NCBI GenBank assembly: GCA_016283275.1
Contig: JAEEMP010000075.1
Location: 1-41,317 of the forward strand
Direction of reading: 5' to 3'
Source of the DNA: Lachnospiraceae bacterium
GTDB taxonomy: Bacteria; Bacillota; Clostridia; Lachnospirales; Lachnospiraceae
DNA: 41,317 bases
Shown here: positions 33,528 through 41,317 of the stretch, piece after piece
Position numbering within the stretch: position 1 is the stretch's first letter
Layout: every line of letters begins with the position of its first letter
Program-made: the position numbers and the translations under genes
Notes under the pieces: model-generated
Databases searched by the model: none
The model's input: the letters and a program-made list of their open reading frames with translations, nothing else
What the model was told of the DNA's origin: nothing

Positions 33528-33860
33528 CTAAAGAATGATCAATAATGCCGCAAGGCAAAAGATAGTGACCCCTACAAAAAAGATACCGAGGTATCCTCTT
33601 TCTATGATATCTTTCTTGTACAGACTCCTTAAAGCCTCTTTCTTTCTTTTTTCAAGTTCTTTATCAACATTGAGATCGATGATCTCGTCAAGATTGTTAA
33701 GGCCCACCGAAACCATATATTGAATGGTAAGCTCCTCTTTGCAGGATTTACAGCCTTCTATATGTTCTATCAGTGCAAGAGTCTCATTTTCTGAAAGTGT
33801 TTTATTCAAAAACATCGGAATCTGTTTTTCAGTTTCCTTACAGTTTAAAGTATCTTCCAT
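33528..33860 (-). CDS. Zinc-finger (zf-HC2-like) single-pass membrane protein
   Basis: The 110-residue protein begins with a short region containing CKETEKQIPMFLNKTLS and then HIEGCKSCKEEL, the HxxxCxxC zinc motif of anti-sigma-type zf-HC2 domains (near residues 32-39). One membrane segment near the C terminus (about 88-109) follows, with nothing after it. No sigma factor gene is adjacent. It is placed between an esterase and polA, all probably one transcript. The anti-sigma label is a family resemblance only. Confidence 0.82.
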   Translation of the reverse strand: MEDTLNCKETEKQIPMFLNKTLSENETLALIEHIEGCKSCKEELTIQYMVSVGLNNLDEIIDLNVDKELEKRKKEALRSLYKKDIIERGYLGIFFVGVTIFCLAALLIIL

Positions 33861-33864
33861 ATAT

Positions 33865-34743
33865 CTATCCTACATGCCTTTTAAGGAAAGATACCTGATC
33901 CTTGTTGGCTTCTTTTGCAAGATCGTTTCTTATATCTTCAAAAAATACATGATAAGTATTCTCATCACCGTATATTTTGGATTCACATTCTACATTTTTG
34001 GATTTAAGGAGTTCCTTAAAAGGATCCAGATTCTTTACAAGGAAATCTCCGGGCGAACTCAATAAATAAGTGGGCGGATAATCCGATGTCACATGCTCGA
34101 ATATCTTGATCTTTTCACCAAACTGCTTGGGATTTCTTGTAAGATATATTCTTTCAAGATCTCTGGTATTGCTGCCTGTTTCGGATACGGAATATATACC
34201 GCATCCCAAAGATAAAGCTTTCAAGGTAAAAGAAGGAACTTCAATACCCATAACTTTTGCATAATACGGATTTGTAACGCAGACCGCATACTGGCTTGCT
34301 ATCTGGGCACCGGCGGAGTCGCCTATCATGACGACATTATCAAGGTCAAAGCCGTATTTATCGGCATTTTGACATACCCACTTCAAAACTTCGTTAGTCT
34401 CAATTATCGGATTGGGAAATGTAACCTTCGGCGCAAGAGTATAATTATAATTGACAACGGCAAAGCCGTTTTGTGCAAAAGTCATTGTATAAAAAGAATA
34501 AAGTTCTTTATCGCCGTATATATAGCCGCCGCCGTGTGAGCTTACCAAAACAGGCAATTTCCCATCGGTTCCTTTGGGCTTATATACGTCAAGAATATTA
34601 TTTACGGGATCCTCGCCGTAAGAAAGGTCTTTAATGACCGAAACATCATCGGGAACAGTGAGCCCCTCATCGCGTTTCGCATCTGATTTTGTACAGTTTT
34701 TACGAAAAGCGCTTACTACCATTCTGTCCTTGATCGTTAACAT
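33865..34743 (-). CDS. Alpha/beta hydrolase, hormone-sensitive-lipase-type esterase
   Basis: The 292-residue protein has the oxyanion motif HGGG (residues 70-73) and the nucleophile elbow GDSAG with Ser143. A probable acid residue lies in SSPGDFLV and the catalytic histidine in ENTYHVFFED. This fits the carboxylesterase/acetyl-esterase group acting on short acyl esters. No signal peptide is present, so it is cytosolic; the substrate is unknown. It is first in the long operon leading to polA, with a promoter at 34778-34807. Confidence 0.9.
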   Translation of the reverse strand: MLTIKDRMVVSAFRKNCTKSDAKRDEGLTVPDDVSVIKDLSYGEDPVNNILDVYKPKGTDGKLPVLVSSHGGGYIYGDKELYSFYTMTFAQNGFAVVNYNYTLAPKVTFPNPIIETNEVLKWVCQNADKYGFDLDNVVMIGDSAGAQIASQYAVCVTNPYYAKVMGIEVPSFTLKALSLGCGIYSVSETGSNTRDLERIYLTRNPKQFGEKIKIFEHVTSDYPPTYLLSSPGDFLVKNLDPFKELLKSKNVECESKIYGDENTYHVFFEDIRNDLAKEANKDQVSFLKRHVG

Positions 34744-34777
34744 TTTTGATACCCCCCTGGTTCAAAATTCAATAAAT

Positions 34778-34807
34778 ATTTTACACCATAAACAAGGTAT
34801 TTGGCAA
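34778..34807 (-). promoter_or_regulatory. Promoter of the esterase-polA operon
   Basis: TTGCCA (34802-34807), an 18-base spacer and TAAAAT (34778-34783), just beyond the tRNA terminator. Confidence 0.65.
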
Positions 34808-34831
34808 TGAAACGAAGAAAATAGAGGGAAC

Positions 34832-34858
34832 AAAAAAGACTCCCAAAAATGGGAGTCT
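34832..34858 (-). terminator. Intrinsic terminator after tRNA-Leu
   Basis: AGACTCCC and GGGAGTCT pair around ATTTTT and are followed by six T residues. The stem starts one base past the tRNA discriminator base. Confidence 0.92.
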
Positions 34859-34859
34859 A

Positions 34860-34942
34860 TGCCGGCAGTGGGACTTGAACCCACACGTTGTTGCCAACAA
34901 CAGATTTTGAGTCTGCCTCGTCTGCCATTCCGACATGCCGGC
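34860..34942 (-). tRNA. tRNA-Leu (anticodon CAA)
   Basis: The 83-base gene folds as a class II tRNA. The acceptor stem is GCCGGCA with TGCCGGC and the discriminator is A. The anticodon arm is GCAGA-CTCAAAA-TCTGT, giving anticodon CAA (codon UUG). A long variable arm, TGTTG-G-CAACA, is typical of leucine tRNA. The T arm has GTTCAAGTC. CCA is not encoded and must be added. It lies downstream of ung on the same strand and has its own promoter. Confidence 0.95.
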
Positions 34943-34955
34943 GTCAACAAAAGAG

Positions 34956-34984
34956 ATATTAACACATTTAAATAGCCCAGTCAA
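34956..34984 (-). promoter_or_regulatory. tRNA-Leu promoter inside the end of ung
   Basis: TTGACT (34979-34984), a 17-base spacer and TAATAT (34956-34961). The -35 lies in the last codons of ung, and the predicted start is a few bases before the tRNA. Confidence 0.75.
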
Positions 34985-35627
34985 TCGGAGAAACACCGTT
35001 CTTTTCAAGAAATTCATTACAAAGCTTGAAATGATTGCAGCCAAAGAACCCGTTATACGCAGATAAAGGGCTCGGATGCACGGTTTCAAGCACAAGATGT
35101 TTTTCGTTCGTGATAAGGCTCTTTTTAGCCCTTGCGTTTGAACCCCATAAGAAATACACTATAGGCCTGTCCTGCGTGTTTACGGCACGTATAACGGCAT
35201 CGGTAAAGTTCTCCCAGCCTTTGTTCTTATGAGAGTTCGCAACGCCCGCACGAACGGTCAGAACAGTATTCATCAAAAGAACACCCTGCTCGGCCCACTT
35301 TACAAGATAACCCGAATCGGGAATCGGATAACCGTATTCGGAATTTAATTCCTTATACATATTAACAAGCGAGGGAGGGATCTTGACACCCGGCTTTACC
35401 GAAAAAGAAAGTCCGTGTGCCTGACCGGGCTCATGATAAGGATCCTGCCCCAATAAAACAACTTTAACCTTGTTTATCGGAGTATATTTTAGTGCGTTAA
35501 ATATATCCTCTGACGGAGGATATATCACATACTTACTGTATTCTTCTTTTATAAAATTATATAATTCCCTGTAATATGGTTTCTTAAATTCGGGTTCCAG
35601 ATAAGGGAGCCATTCGTTGTCTATCAA
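34968..35627 (-). CDS. ung: Uracil-DNA glycosylase
   Basis: Family 1 uracil-DNA glycosylase removes uracil from DNA and starts base excision repair. The 219-residue protein has the catalytic water-activating motif GQDPYH near residue 60, the AHGLSFSV stretch, and the C-terminal [11 protein letters not shown] loop that pushes into the DNA. It begins eight bases after the hisF stop, and the last codons hold the tRNA-Leu promoter. Confidence 0.97.
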   Translation of the reverse strand: MIDNEWLPYLEPEFKKPYYRELYNFIKEEYSKYVIYPPSEDIFNALKYTPINKVKVVLLGQDPYHEPGQAHGLSFSVKPGVKIPPSLVNMYKELNSEYGYPIPDSGYLVKWAEQGVLLMNTVLTVRAGVANSHKNKGWENFTDAVIRAVNTQDRPIVYFLWGSNARAKKSLITNEKHLVLETVHPSPLSAYNGFFGCNHFKLCNEFLEKNGVSPIDWAI

Positions 35628-35635
35628 TTTAAACC

Positions 35636-36394
35636 TCAGATTCTGACGGAAATCCCGCGTTCTTTTAAATAACTCTTAACTTCTTTGATCGATAATTCCT
35701 TAAAGTGAAACAACGATGCGGCAAGTGCGGCATCGGCATGTCCTTCGTTAAAAGCATCGTAAAAATGCTCAAGCGAGCCCGCGCCGCCCGATGCGATGAC
35801 CGGAACATTAACCGAATCGGAAATAATACGCGTAAGTTCATTGTCAAAGCCCTTTTTGGTACCGTCGCAATCCATACTTGTAAGAAGTATCTCGCCGGCC
35901 CCGAGTGAAACACCTTTTTTTGCCCATTCAACCGCATCAAGACCCATATCGACTCTTCCGCCGTTTTTATAAACGGTCCAGCCTCCGTCGGGCTTCCGCT
36001 TTGCATCGATCGCCAAAACAACACACTGGCTTCCGAACTTGTCTGCCGCATCAGCGATAAGATTGGGATTCATAATGGCCGCCGAATTGACTGCGATCTT
36101 GTCGGCGCCCTCTCTTAAAATCTTTTTGAAATCATCGATCGTCCTGATCCCTCCGCCTACGGTAAACGGAATAAAAAGCTTTCTGGCAACCGCTCTTACC
36201 ATGTCGACAACAGTATCACGATTATCCGAAGATGCCGTAATATCCAGAAAAACCAGTTCATCGGCGCCTTCTTTATCATATATGACAGCCTGCTCGACCG
36301 CATCTCCGGCATCTATTAAATTGACAAAATTTACACCCTTGACCACACGGCCGTCTTTAACATCGAGGCAGGGTATTATTCTCTTTGTATACAA
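35636..36394 (-). CDS. hisF: Imidazole glycerol phosphate synthase, cyclase subunit
   Basis: HisF uses ammonia from HisH to turn PRFAR into imidazole glycerol phosphate and AICAR in histidine synthesis. The 252-residue TIM barrel has the catalytic Asp in [12 protein letters not shown] (Asp11) and the second Asp in [12 protein letters not shown] (near 130). Phosphate loops VGGGIRTI and ASGGAGS are also visible. It follows hisH by five bases. Other his genes are not in the window. Confidence 0.97.
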   Translation of the reverse strand: MYTKRIIPCLDVKDGRVVKGVNFVNLIDAGDAVEQAVIYDKEGADELVFLDITASSDNRDTVVDMVRAVARKLFIPFTVGGGIRTIDDFKKILREGADKIAVNSAAIMNPNLIADAADKFGSQCVVLAIDAKRKPDGGWTVYKNGGRVDMGLDAVEWAKKGVSLGAGEILLTSMDCDGTKKGFDNELTRIISDSVNVPVIASGGAGSLEHFYDAFNEGHADAALAASLFHFKELSIKEVKSYLKERGISVRI

Positions 36395-36399
36395 AACTG

Positions 36400-37014
36400 T
36401 TACTCCTTTGTAGCTTTGACAAAGTTCTTAAGGATCGAAAGCCCCACTTCTGAACTTTTCTCGGGATGGAACTGACATCCGAAAACATTGTTATGCTCAC
36501 ATGCCGCATGAAAAACATTGCCGTAATCGGCCGTAGCGGCCACAATACTCTCATCCTCGGCTTTTACATAATATGAATGCACGAAATATACGTATGGATT
36601 GTCGTTTAAACCGTCAAACAGTCGGGAACGCTTGGTAAAAGAAAGCGAGTTCCAACCGATCTGAGGTATCTTAAGACCGTTCTTTTCATCAAATCTTATA
36701 CAACATCCTTTAAATATGCCAAGTCCTTCCACACCCGGAGACTCTTCGCTTTTGCCAAACATAAGCTGATAGCCTAAGCATATTCCCAAAAAAGGCTTAT
36801 TTAAAGCGACATATTCTTTTATAACATCAATAAGACCTCTGTCCGAAAGACGTTTTACCGCTTCTCCAAAAGCTCCGACACCGGGCAATACTGCCCCGTC
36901 GGCTTTAAGGATCGTTTCTTTATCGGATGTAAGTACAACATCTTCACCGAGATATTCAAAAGCTTTCTCCACGCTTTTGATGTTTCCGGCATCATAATCA
37001 ATTATTGCTATCAT
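36400..37014 (-). CDS. hisH: Imidazole glycerol phosphate synthase, glutaminase subunit
   Basis: HisH releases ammonia from glutamine and channels it to HisF. The 204-residue class I amidotransferase has the nucleophile in [10 protein letters not shown] (Cys near 79) and the His-Glu pair in [12 protein letters not shown]. Its ATG overlaps the stop of the upstream acidic repeat protein by one base, so it is translationally coupled to that unrelated gene. Confidence 0.96.
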   Translation of the reverse strand: MIAIIDYDAGNIKSVEKAFEYLGEDVVLTSDKETILKADGAVLPGVGAFGEAVKRLSDRGLIDVIKEYVALNKPFLGICLGYQLMFGKSEESPGVEGLGIFKGCCIRFDEKNGLKIPQIGWNSLSFTKRSRLFDGLNDNPYVYFVHSYYVKAEDESIVAATADYGNVFHAACEHNNVFGCQFHPEKSSEVGLSILKNFVKATKE

Positions 37015-39878
37015 TAAAGTTGTTCCTCCGGAAGCATATCTTCGTATTCATGTTCAGCATCCGGCGCCATACCTTCATCCGGCACAAAAGGCTCGGGAAG
37101 CGGGACGTTTGGATCTATATATTCCGTTCCGTTTGCGATCGACTCAACCATAAGCGAGTATTCAAGATCAGTAGGCAATGCATAGATCTCTCTTGCGCGT
37201 TCCTCGGTCAGACCGAACGAAACATCAAGTGCGGTAACAATTTTCTGATATGATGCTTTGAAATCATCTTCACATCCGTATGTTTCCGCAACCAACAGCC
37301 ATGGCTCATACAAATGAACGGCCTGGATAAGCTGATCCAATGCCTGAGGCCTCATGTTCATTTTATTGTATATTGTAAACGCCTCGTATTTATGGTCAAC
37401 TTTCAAAAGGATCTGCGATCTTTCAAATAAAAGTCGATCTCCTTCGCTTAATTTTTCACCGAAAAATTCGGTGTATGTAGTCTCGTAATCACCTTTATAA
37501 TACGCGGCTCTTGCCTGCCTGTGACTGATCATCGTGGGCAGGAATTTAACCGTAAGCAAAATAAGCAAAAGAAGTGTCGCAGCAAGAATAAATATCTTTC
37601 TTACATTCTTTTTGTTTAAAGGTTTTGAATTATCGGGCTCTTCAACCTTGGGCTTTTTCTCTTTCTTTTCTTTCTTAGGCTTCTTTTTCTTTCCTCCGTC
37701 TTCGCCTTCTTCACCCTCATCGGAGTCGGCATCACCGCCCTTGCCCTTCTTGTCTTTCTTTTTCTTTTCCTTCTTTTTCTTCTTTTTGCCTTTTCCTTCG
37801 TCCTCTTTATCTATTTCATCGAGGATTTCCTTATTTTCGCCCTTAACTTCTTCAAATCCGAACTCACCGCCTTCTCCTTCGGCAGGTTCACCGCCTTCGG
37901 AAGCAGCTTGTTTTTGCTTCTCTTCTTCCTCATCTTCCTCGGATGCGGTCAGGAATGCGATAAATTTAGCGATCAGGCTTTGTTTCTTTTCGGGCTTCTC
38001 TTCACCTGCGGACTCATCGACAAGTTCTTCAAGAGCATCCTTCTTATTTTTATCTTTTTTCTTAAAGAGATTTAACTTCTTTTTCTCTTTCTTTCCCGAT
38101 GCAGACTCTTCACCCTGATCATCGTCGGAATTTTTACTGTTCTTGGCCTCTTCTTCCTTGGAATTACGCTCATTTTCAAGTGAAATAAGATTCATCAGCT
38201 CATCTTCTTCACTTAAGCTGTACTCGTTGTTGTCGGCTTTTTCAAGAAGGCTTGAGATCTCATCAAGTTCCGGAGAGCCTTCGGGATTGTCGATAGCGGC
38301 ATCTTTATCAAAAATACCGAGTGATTCAAGAGAATCAACATCATTTATATCGACCTCGATCTCACCCTGATCGTTCGGTTTATCGGGTACATCGGCAGCA
38401 TTGTTCAAAAGTTTTTCTATATCGTCCTGAGAAAGATCGTCAAGCGAGGCATCCGTTCCGGGAACAGTGTTTATAGTATTCTCCATCTCAAGGGAAGCCT
38501 CGGCTTCAGCATCATCTTCAGCCTTAAGATCCGATAAAAGAGTATCAAAATCAAGCGAAGATTCCTCTCCGCCTTCTGAAGGCTCTTCACTTTCAGCATC
38601 GGCTGCGGGCTCGATTTCAGGCTCCGCCTCTGCAATCGGCTCAGCCTCTGTTTCAACTTCAGGTTCTGATTCCGCAGCCGGCTCAGCTTCGGTTTCAACC
38701 GCAGGCTCTTCCTCTACGGAAATATCCTCGGGGATAGCATCAGCCGAAAGCAGATCCTCAATGTCTTTGGGTATTAAATCTTCCGGAGCCGATTCCTCGC
38801 TAGCTGATTCCTCAGCCTGATGCTCATCAACAACAGGCTCCTCGGTTAAAGACTCCTCGATAATGGGCTCCTCACTAATAGATTCCTCGGTCAAAGGAAT
38901 ATCAACAATCGGATCCTCAATGCCAAGCTCGTCAGTAATCGGTTCCTCAATTATGGGTTCTTCGATAACCGGTTCTTCTATTGCAGGTTCTTCTGCTATC
39001 TGCTCCTCTACAATCGGTTCTTCTACGATTGGTTCCTCTATAATCGGTTCTTCTATTGCCGTTTCTTCAGCTATAGGTTCTTCAATTAGAGGTTCTTCTG
39101 CTATAGGTTCATCAGCAGATGATGCTTCAACAGCAGTTTCCTCAGCGGATGAAACATCGCTTAAAGAATTAATAAGATCAGCGACATCTGCATCACTTTG
39201 AACTTCTTCAGCCGAAACTTCTTCCGAAGGACTCTCATCAACATTTAATGATTCCAATAATGAATTGATCTCATCTATCGGTGCAGACATATTATCCGCA
39301 CCGTCAATATCTTCTGAAGCAGGTGAATCGGAATCCGATCCTTCAACCGCATTTTCAACGGATTTTAACAGCGCTTCCAGATCATCCCCTGCTTCGATCG
39401 TTGCAGATTCCTCAACTACAGCCTCCTCTGTTACAGGATCCTCGACTACAGGCTCCTCAATAACAGGCTCCTCAACTACAGGCTCCTCAACTACAGCCTC
39501 CTCTGCTACAGATTCCTCAATTATAGGCTCTTCAATAACAGGTTCCCCGACAACAGGTTCCTCTATTATCGGTTCCTCGATCACAGGCTCTTCGCTTTCG
39601 GGCACTGCTTCATAAGTATCACCTTCAGGCAAAGCATCAAAAAGGTTCTTTAGTATATCATCCAAAGAATCTTCGGTAGTATTCTGAACGTCTTCAAGAA
39701 CATCAGAAACATTTTCGGCGGCTTCTTCCACAGGATCCGCAGTATTATCCGCAAATTCTTTTTCAACCGCTTCGATCTGTTTTGTGAGCTCGCTGACTCT
39801 GTTTAATGCAGCGTCCGGAGCTATTTCCTGCTGTGCCTGCTTAAGAAGGCTGTCTAAATAATCTTCATTACCGGGCAT
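37014..39878 (-). CDS. Large acidic pentapeptide-repeat membrane protein, function unknown
   Basis: The 954-residue protein has no recognised family overall. A short N-terminal coiled region is followed by a first block of EEP[VI][VI] pentapeptides (about residues 95-158). A unique acidic stretch comes next, then a second, longer block (about 255-363) and more Glu/Ala-rich sequence. A lysine-rich region of runs such as KKKKKKEKKKKDKKG lies at about 690-755. One membrane segment (about 759-780, IFILAATLLLLILLTVKFLP) then leads to a roughly 170-residue outer domain with TPR-like helices. The positive region before the segment places the N terminus inside the cell. GAGGT precedes the ATG. It heads the unit with hisH, hisF and ung. 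Confidence 0.85.
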   Translation of the reverse strand: MPGNEDYLDSLLKQAQQEIAPDAALNRVSELTKQIEAVEKEFADNTADPVEEAAENVSDVLEDVQNTTEDSLDDILKNLFDALPEGDTYEAVPESEEPVIEEPIIEEPVVGEPVIEEPIIEESVAEEAVVEEPVVEEPVIEEPVVEDPVTEEAVVEESATIEAGDDLEALLKSVENAVEGSDSDSPASEDIDGADNMSAPIDEINSLLESLNVDESPSEEVSAEEVQSDADVADLINSLSDVSSAEETAVEASSADEPIAEEPLIEEPIAEETAIEEPIIEEPIVEEPIVEEQIAEEPAIEEPVIEEPIIEEPITDELGIEDPIVDIPLTEESISEEPIIEESLTEEPVVDEHQAEESASEESAPEDLIPKDIEDLLSADAIPEDISVEEEPAVETEAEPAAESEPEVETEAEPIAEAEPEIEPAADAESEEPSEGGEESSLDFDTLLSDLKAEDDAEAEASLEMENTINTVPGTDASLDDLSQDDIEKLLNNAADVPDKPNDQGEIEVDINDVDSLESLGIFDKDAAIDNPEGSPELDEISSLLEKADNNEYSLSEEDELMNLISLENERNSKEEEAKNSKNSDDDQGEESASGKKEKKKLNLFKKKDKNKKDALEELVDESAGEEKPEKKQSLIAKFIAFLTASEEDEEEEKQKQAASEGGEPAEGEGGEFGFEEVKGENKEILDEIDKEDEGKGKKKKKKEKKKKDKKGKGGDADSDEGEEGEDGGKKKKPKKEKKEKKPKVEEPDNSKPLNKKNVRKIFILAATLLLLILLTVKFLPTMISHRQARAAYYKGDYETTYTEFFGEKLSEGDRLLFERSQILLKVDHKYEAFTIYNKMNMRPQALDQLIQAVHLYEPWLLVAETYGCEDDFKASYQKIVTALDVSFGLTEERAREIYALPTDLEYSLMVESIANGTEYIDPNVPLPEPFVPDEGMAPDAEHEYEDMLPEEQL
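38788..39115 (-). repeat. Second block of 15-base repeats encoding EEPxx pentapeptides
   Basis: About 22 imperfect units, mostly of the form EEPII, EEPIV, EEPVI or EEPIA, lie within the acidic protein. The in-frame 15-base period means unit gain or loss keeps the frame. Many units share near-identical DNA. Confidence 0.85.
39405..39596 (-). repeat. First block of 15-base repeats encoding EEPxx pentapeptides
   Basis: About 13 units such as EEPVI, EEPVV and EEAVV are separated from the second block by some 290 bases of non-repeated acidic coding sequence. Confidence 0.85.
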
Positions 39879-39914
39879 GATTTACCTCTTCAAAAGATAA
39901 TTTATATTCAATAT

Positions 39915-39943
39915 ATTCTATCATATCACAGATTTGTACACAA
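39915..39943 (-). promoter_or_regulatory. Promoter of the acidic protein-hisHF-ung unit
   Basis: TTGTGT (39938-39943), a 17-base spacer and TAGAAT (39915-39920), about 35 bases before the ATG and downstream of the cheV terminator. Confidence 0.6.
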
Positions 39944-39962
39944 TATTCTGCTAATTTGCAAT

Positions 39963-39993
39963 TAAAAAGGTCGGACTTTTTACAGTCCGACCT
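39963..39993 (-). terminator. Intrinsic terminator after cheV
   Basis: AGGTCGGACT and AGTCCGACCT pair around GTAAAA and are followed by a T run on the minus strand. Confidence 0.92.
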
Positions 39994-40011
39994 AAAGATC
40001 TAAGAATAGTT

Positions 40012-40908
40012 TTATTTCTTTACAAGACCGTCAATGACTCTGACAAGATTACCGATCTCAGGCTTTGAAAGCTGAGCATTTGCTCCAAGCTGTTCACCCT
40101 TACGCCTCATCTCCTCATTAACCAATGATGAGAATATAACTATAGGAATATCTTTTGTGGCATCATCGGATTTAACAAGTTTTGTAAGACGATGTCCGTC
40201 CATAAGAGGCATCTCGATATCGGTAATGATCACGCCGACATGCTCCTTAAGAGTACCTTTCTTCTTGCAGTCCTGAATAATGTCATATGCTTCCTGACCG
40301 TTCTCTGTATGGATAATATTTGTATATCCGGCTTTCTTAAGAGAGTCAACGATAAGCTTATTAAGAAGAACAGAGTCCTCAGCGATAAGAACGGGAACAT
40401 CGCTTCTCTGACGTTCGCCGAGAGCATCAACATCGGAAACCTTAAGACCTGTCTCGGGATTGATATCGCTTACGATCTTTTCAAAATCAAGAATGATGAT
40501 AAGCTTATCATTAAGCTTAACAATACCTGTGGAAACACCATCCTCTGTTGTGGAAACGGTAGCGCCGGGCTTGATTATATCACCCCATGAAACTCTGTGA
40601 ATACCTACCACCTGATCAACATGAAAGGCTATATCGAGTTTGTTGAAGTTTGTAACTATAAACAAACCGCCGGGCTCAGATTTACCGCGCTGCAGACAAT
40701 TCTTCAGATCGATAGCAGTGATCATTGTATCTCTCGGCATAAATATACCTTCAATACTGGGATGGGCATTGGGAACGGGCGTAACCTCTTCATAAGGAAT
40801 GATCTCGCGGATCTTCGCAACATTGATGCCGTAAGAATTACCTGCCAATTCAAATTCCAAAACTTCCAATTCGTTTGTACCGTTTTCCAAAAGAATCTTT
40901 GTTTCCAT
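40012..40908 (-). CDS. cheV: Chemotaxis protein CheV
   Basis: CheV couples a CheW-like adaptor domain (about 1-160, with ELEVLEFELAGNSYGINVAK) to a receiver domain (about 170-298). It links chemoreceptors with CheA and helps adaptation. The receiver has the acidic pocket AEDS, the phospho-acceptor Asp in ITDIEMPLMDG, and the Lys in SKPE. The ATG at 40906-40908 follows AGGAGA at a good distance; a TTG one codon upstream is possible. It stands alone between its own promoter and terminator. Confidence 0.96.
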   Translation of the reverse strand: METKILLENGTNELEVLEFELAGNSYGINVAKIREIIPYEEVTPVPNAHPSIEGIFMPRDTMITAIDLKNCLQRGKSEPGGLFIVTNFNKLDIAFHVDQVVGIHRVSWGDIIKPGATVSTTEDGVSTGIVKLNDKLIIILDFEKIVSDINPETGLKVSDVDALGERQRSDVPVLIAEDSVLLNKLIVDSLKKAGYTNIIHTENGQEAYDIIQDCKKKGTLKEHVGVIITDIEMPLMDGHRLTKLVKSDDATKDIPIVIFSSLVNEEMRRKGEQLGANAQLSKPEIGNLVRVIDGLVKK

Positions 40909-40978
40909 CAAATAATCTCCTTATATAGTCTATAATTGTAAGGTATAAAAGAATTTAACATTTACAATATTTAAGACA

Positions 40979-41006
40979 ATTATATCATGTTGATGTAAAA
41001 TATCAA
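40979..41006 (-). promoter_or_regulatory. cheV promoter
   Basis: TTGATA (41001-41006), a 16-base spacer and TATAAT (40979-40984), about 70 bases before cheV. It looks like a housekeeping promoter; no flagellar sigma-D pattern was seen. Confidence 0.6.
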
Positions 41007-41100
41007 ACGATTTTGGCCTCCAAACTGCATTATTAACGAATTATTGTAATAATTAGAAAGTTGCACAAAGAAATGTCATTTCGCACAAAACAGATGATAA

Positions 41101-41317
41101 CTATTCTGCTTTCCAATTAGCATAGAGTGTTGTTTTGGTAGCAGTACCATACCTGATCGTGGGTTTTATTACTCCGCCGCTCGATGTACGCCAGTTTACA
41201 AATGTATATCCCGGTCTTGTCGGTATAGGCAGTCTGTCATAATATGCCTCATTGAATGATACTACGATCTCATTATTATCAAGTGGATCTCCGCCGTTTA
41301 CATCAAGAATTATCAAA
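41101..41317 (-). CDS. C-terminal end of a surface protein with an InlB-type (Listeria-Bacteroides) repeat
   Basis: The frame enters from the right edge of the window, so the gene is truncated and its start lies outside. The last 71 residues match the InlB_B repeat style: VNGGDPLDNNEIVV, then PIPTRPGYTFVNWRTSSGG and TTLYANWKAE at the end. These beta-grasp-like repeats occur in secreted and cell-surface proteins. No sorting motif follows the repeat, so any anchoring signal would have to be N-terminal. Confidence 0.8.
   Translation of the reverse strand, partial: LIILDVNGGDPLDNNEIVVSFNEAYYDRLPIPTRPGYTFVNWRTSSGGVIKPTIRYGTATKTTLYANWKAE

Noticed and set aside
33520-33558. Upstream start for polA at 33558
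   Set aside because: It overlaps the zinc-finger gene and adds 13 residues not seen in the family; MQSRILLIDG is the expected start.
38788-39596. CRISPR-like regular repetition
   Set aside because: The 15-base period is too short, there are no unique spacers, and the repeats code in frame for pentapeptides; no cas gene is nearby.
38467-39615. Long plus-strand frames rich in Ser, Gly and Thr (GSSITGSS-like) opposite the acidic gene
   Set aside because: They are mirror images of the EEPxx repeats on the minus strand, with no ribosome site or independent codon signature.
41041-41100. Short palindrome GAAATGACATTTC after the surface protein
   Set aside because: The stem is only five or six pairs with almost no loop and is not followed by a solid T run, so I do not call a terminator.

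Overview
The window looks like chromosomal DNA of a Gram-positive, low-to-moderate G+C member of Clostridia, most likely a Lachnospiraceae species close to Butyrivibrio or its relatives. Three things suggest this: the gene orders ylxM-ffh-rpsP-khpA-rimM-trmD-rplS and pta-yceD-rpmF-plsX-acpP-rnc-smc-ftsY, lipoprotein signal peptides with lipoboxes, and AGGAGG-type ribosome binding sites. CheV suggests a motile, chemotactic cell. No insertion sequence, prophage, integrase or CRISPR array is visible. This is mostly core genome, and about 90 percent of it is coding. Taxonomy is inferred from synteny and protein style only.

Left part (1-17800, all minus strand, so read right to left). A consensus promoter near 17800 drives yceD-rpmF and may give a leaderless mRNA. 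After a terminator, a second promoter drives plsX-acpP-rnc-smc-ftsY, followed by ilvA, an AraC regulator and a lipoprotein serine hydrolase. A promoter near 6200 drives ylxM-ffh-rpsP-khpA-rimM-trmD. A separate promoter and structured leader precede rplS. Beyond the rplS terminator lie two signal-peptidase-family genes flanking the ribosome-assembly GTPase gene rbgA. The first of these (1468-2058) has lost both catalytic residues (Ser to Ala, Lys to Arg) and is a candidate pseudoenzyme. The second is intact.

Middle (17800-27500). pta and tmcAL are divergent; the ackA gene that usually follows pta is absent here. Next comes a polar amino acid ABC transporter operon (permease, ATPase, lipoprotein) behind two 21-bp-phased ArgR/AhrC-like boxes. 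A convergent TPR-GGDEF protein and a small membrane protein follow. Then a cobalamin riboswitch controls a two-gene unit: a DUF4430 lipoprotein (the fold of the transcobalamin C-terminal domain) and an ECF-transporter S component. This is a good candidate for a B12 or corrinoid uptake system with an external lipoprotein partner, and is the most interesting functional module in the window.

Right part (25810-41317, all minus strand). A long unit runs from an alpha/beta hydrolase through a zinc-finger membrane protein, polA, coaE, an FtsA/PilM-like ATPase with extra C-terminal repeats, a WalJ-like MBL hydrolase, an ACT protein and a UPF0210 protein. Upstream of it is tRNA-Leu(CAA) with its own promoter and terminator. 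A second unit holds a 954-residue acidic pentapeptide-repeat membrane protein, hisH (one-base overlap), hisF and ung. cheV and the truncated end of a surface protein with an InlB-type repeat close the window.
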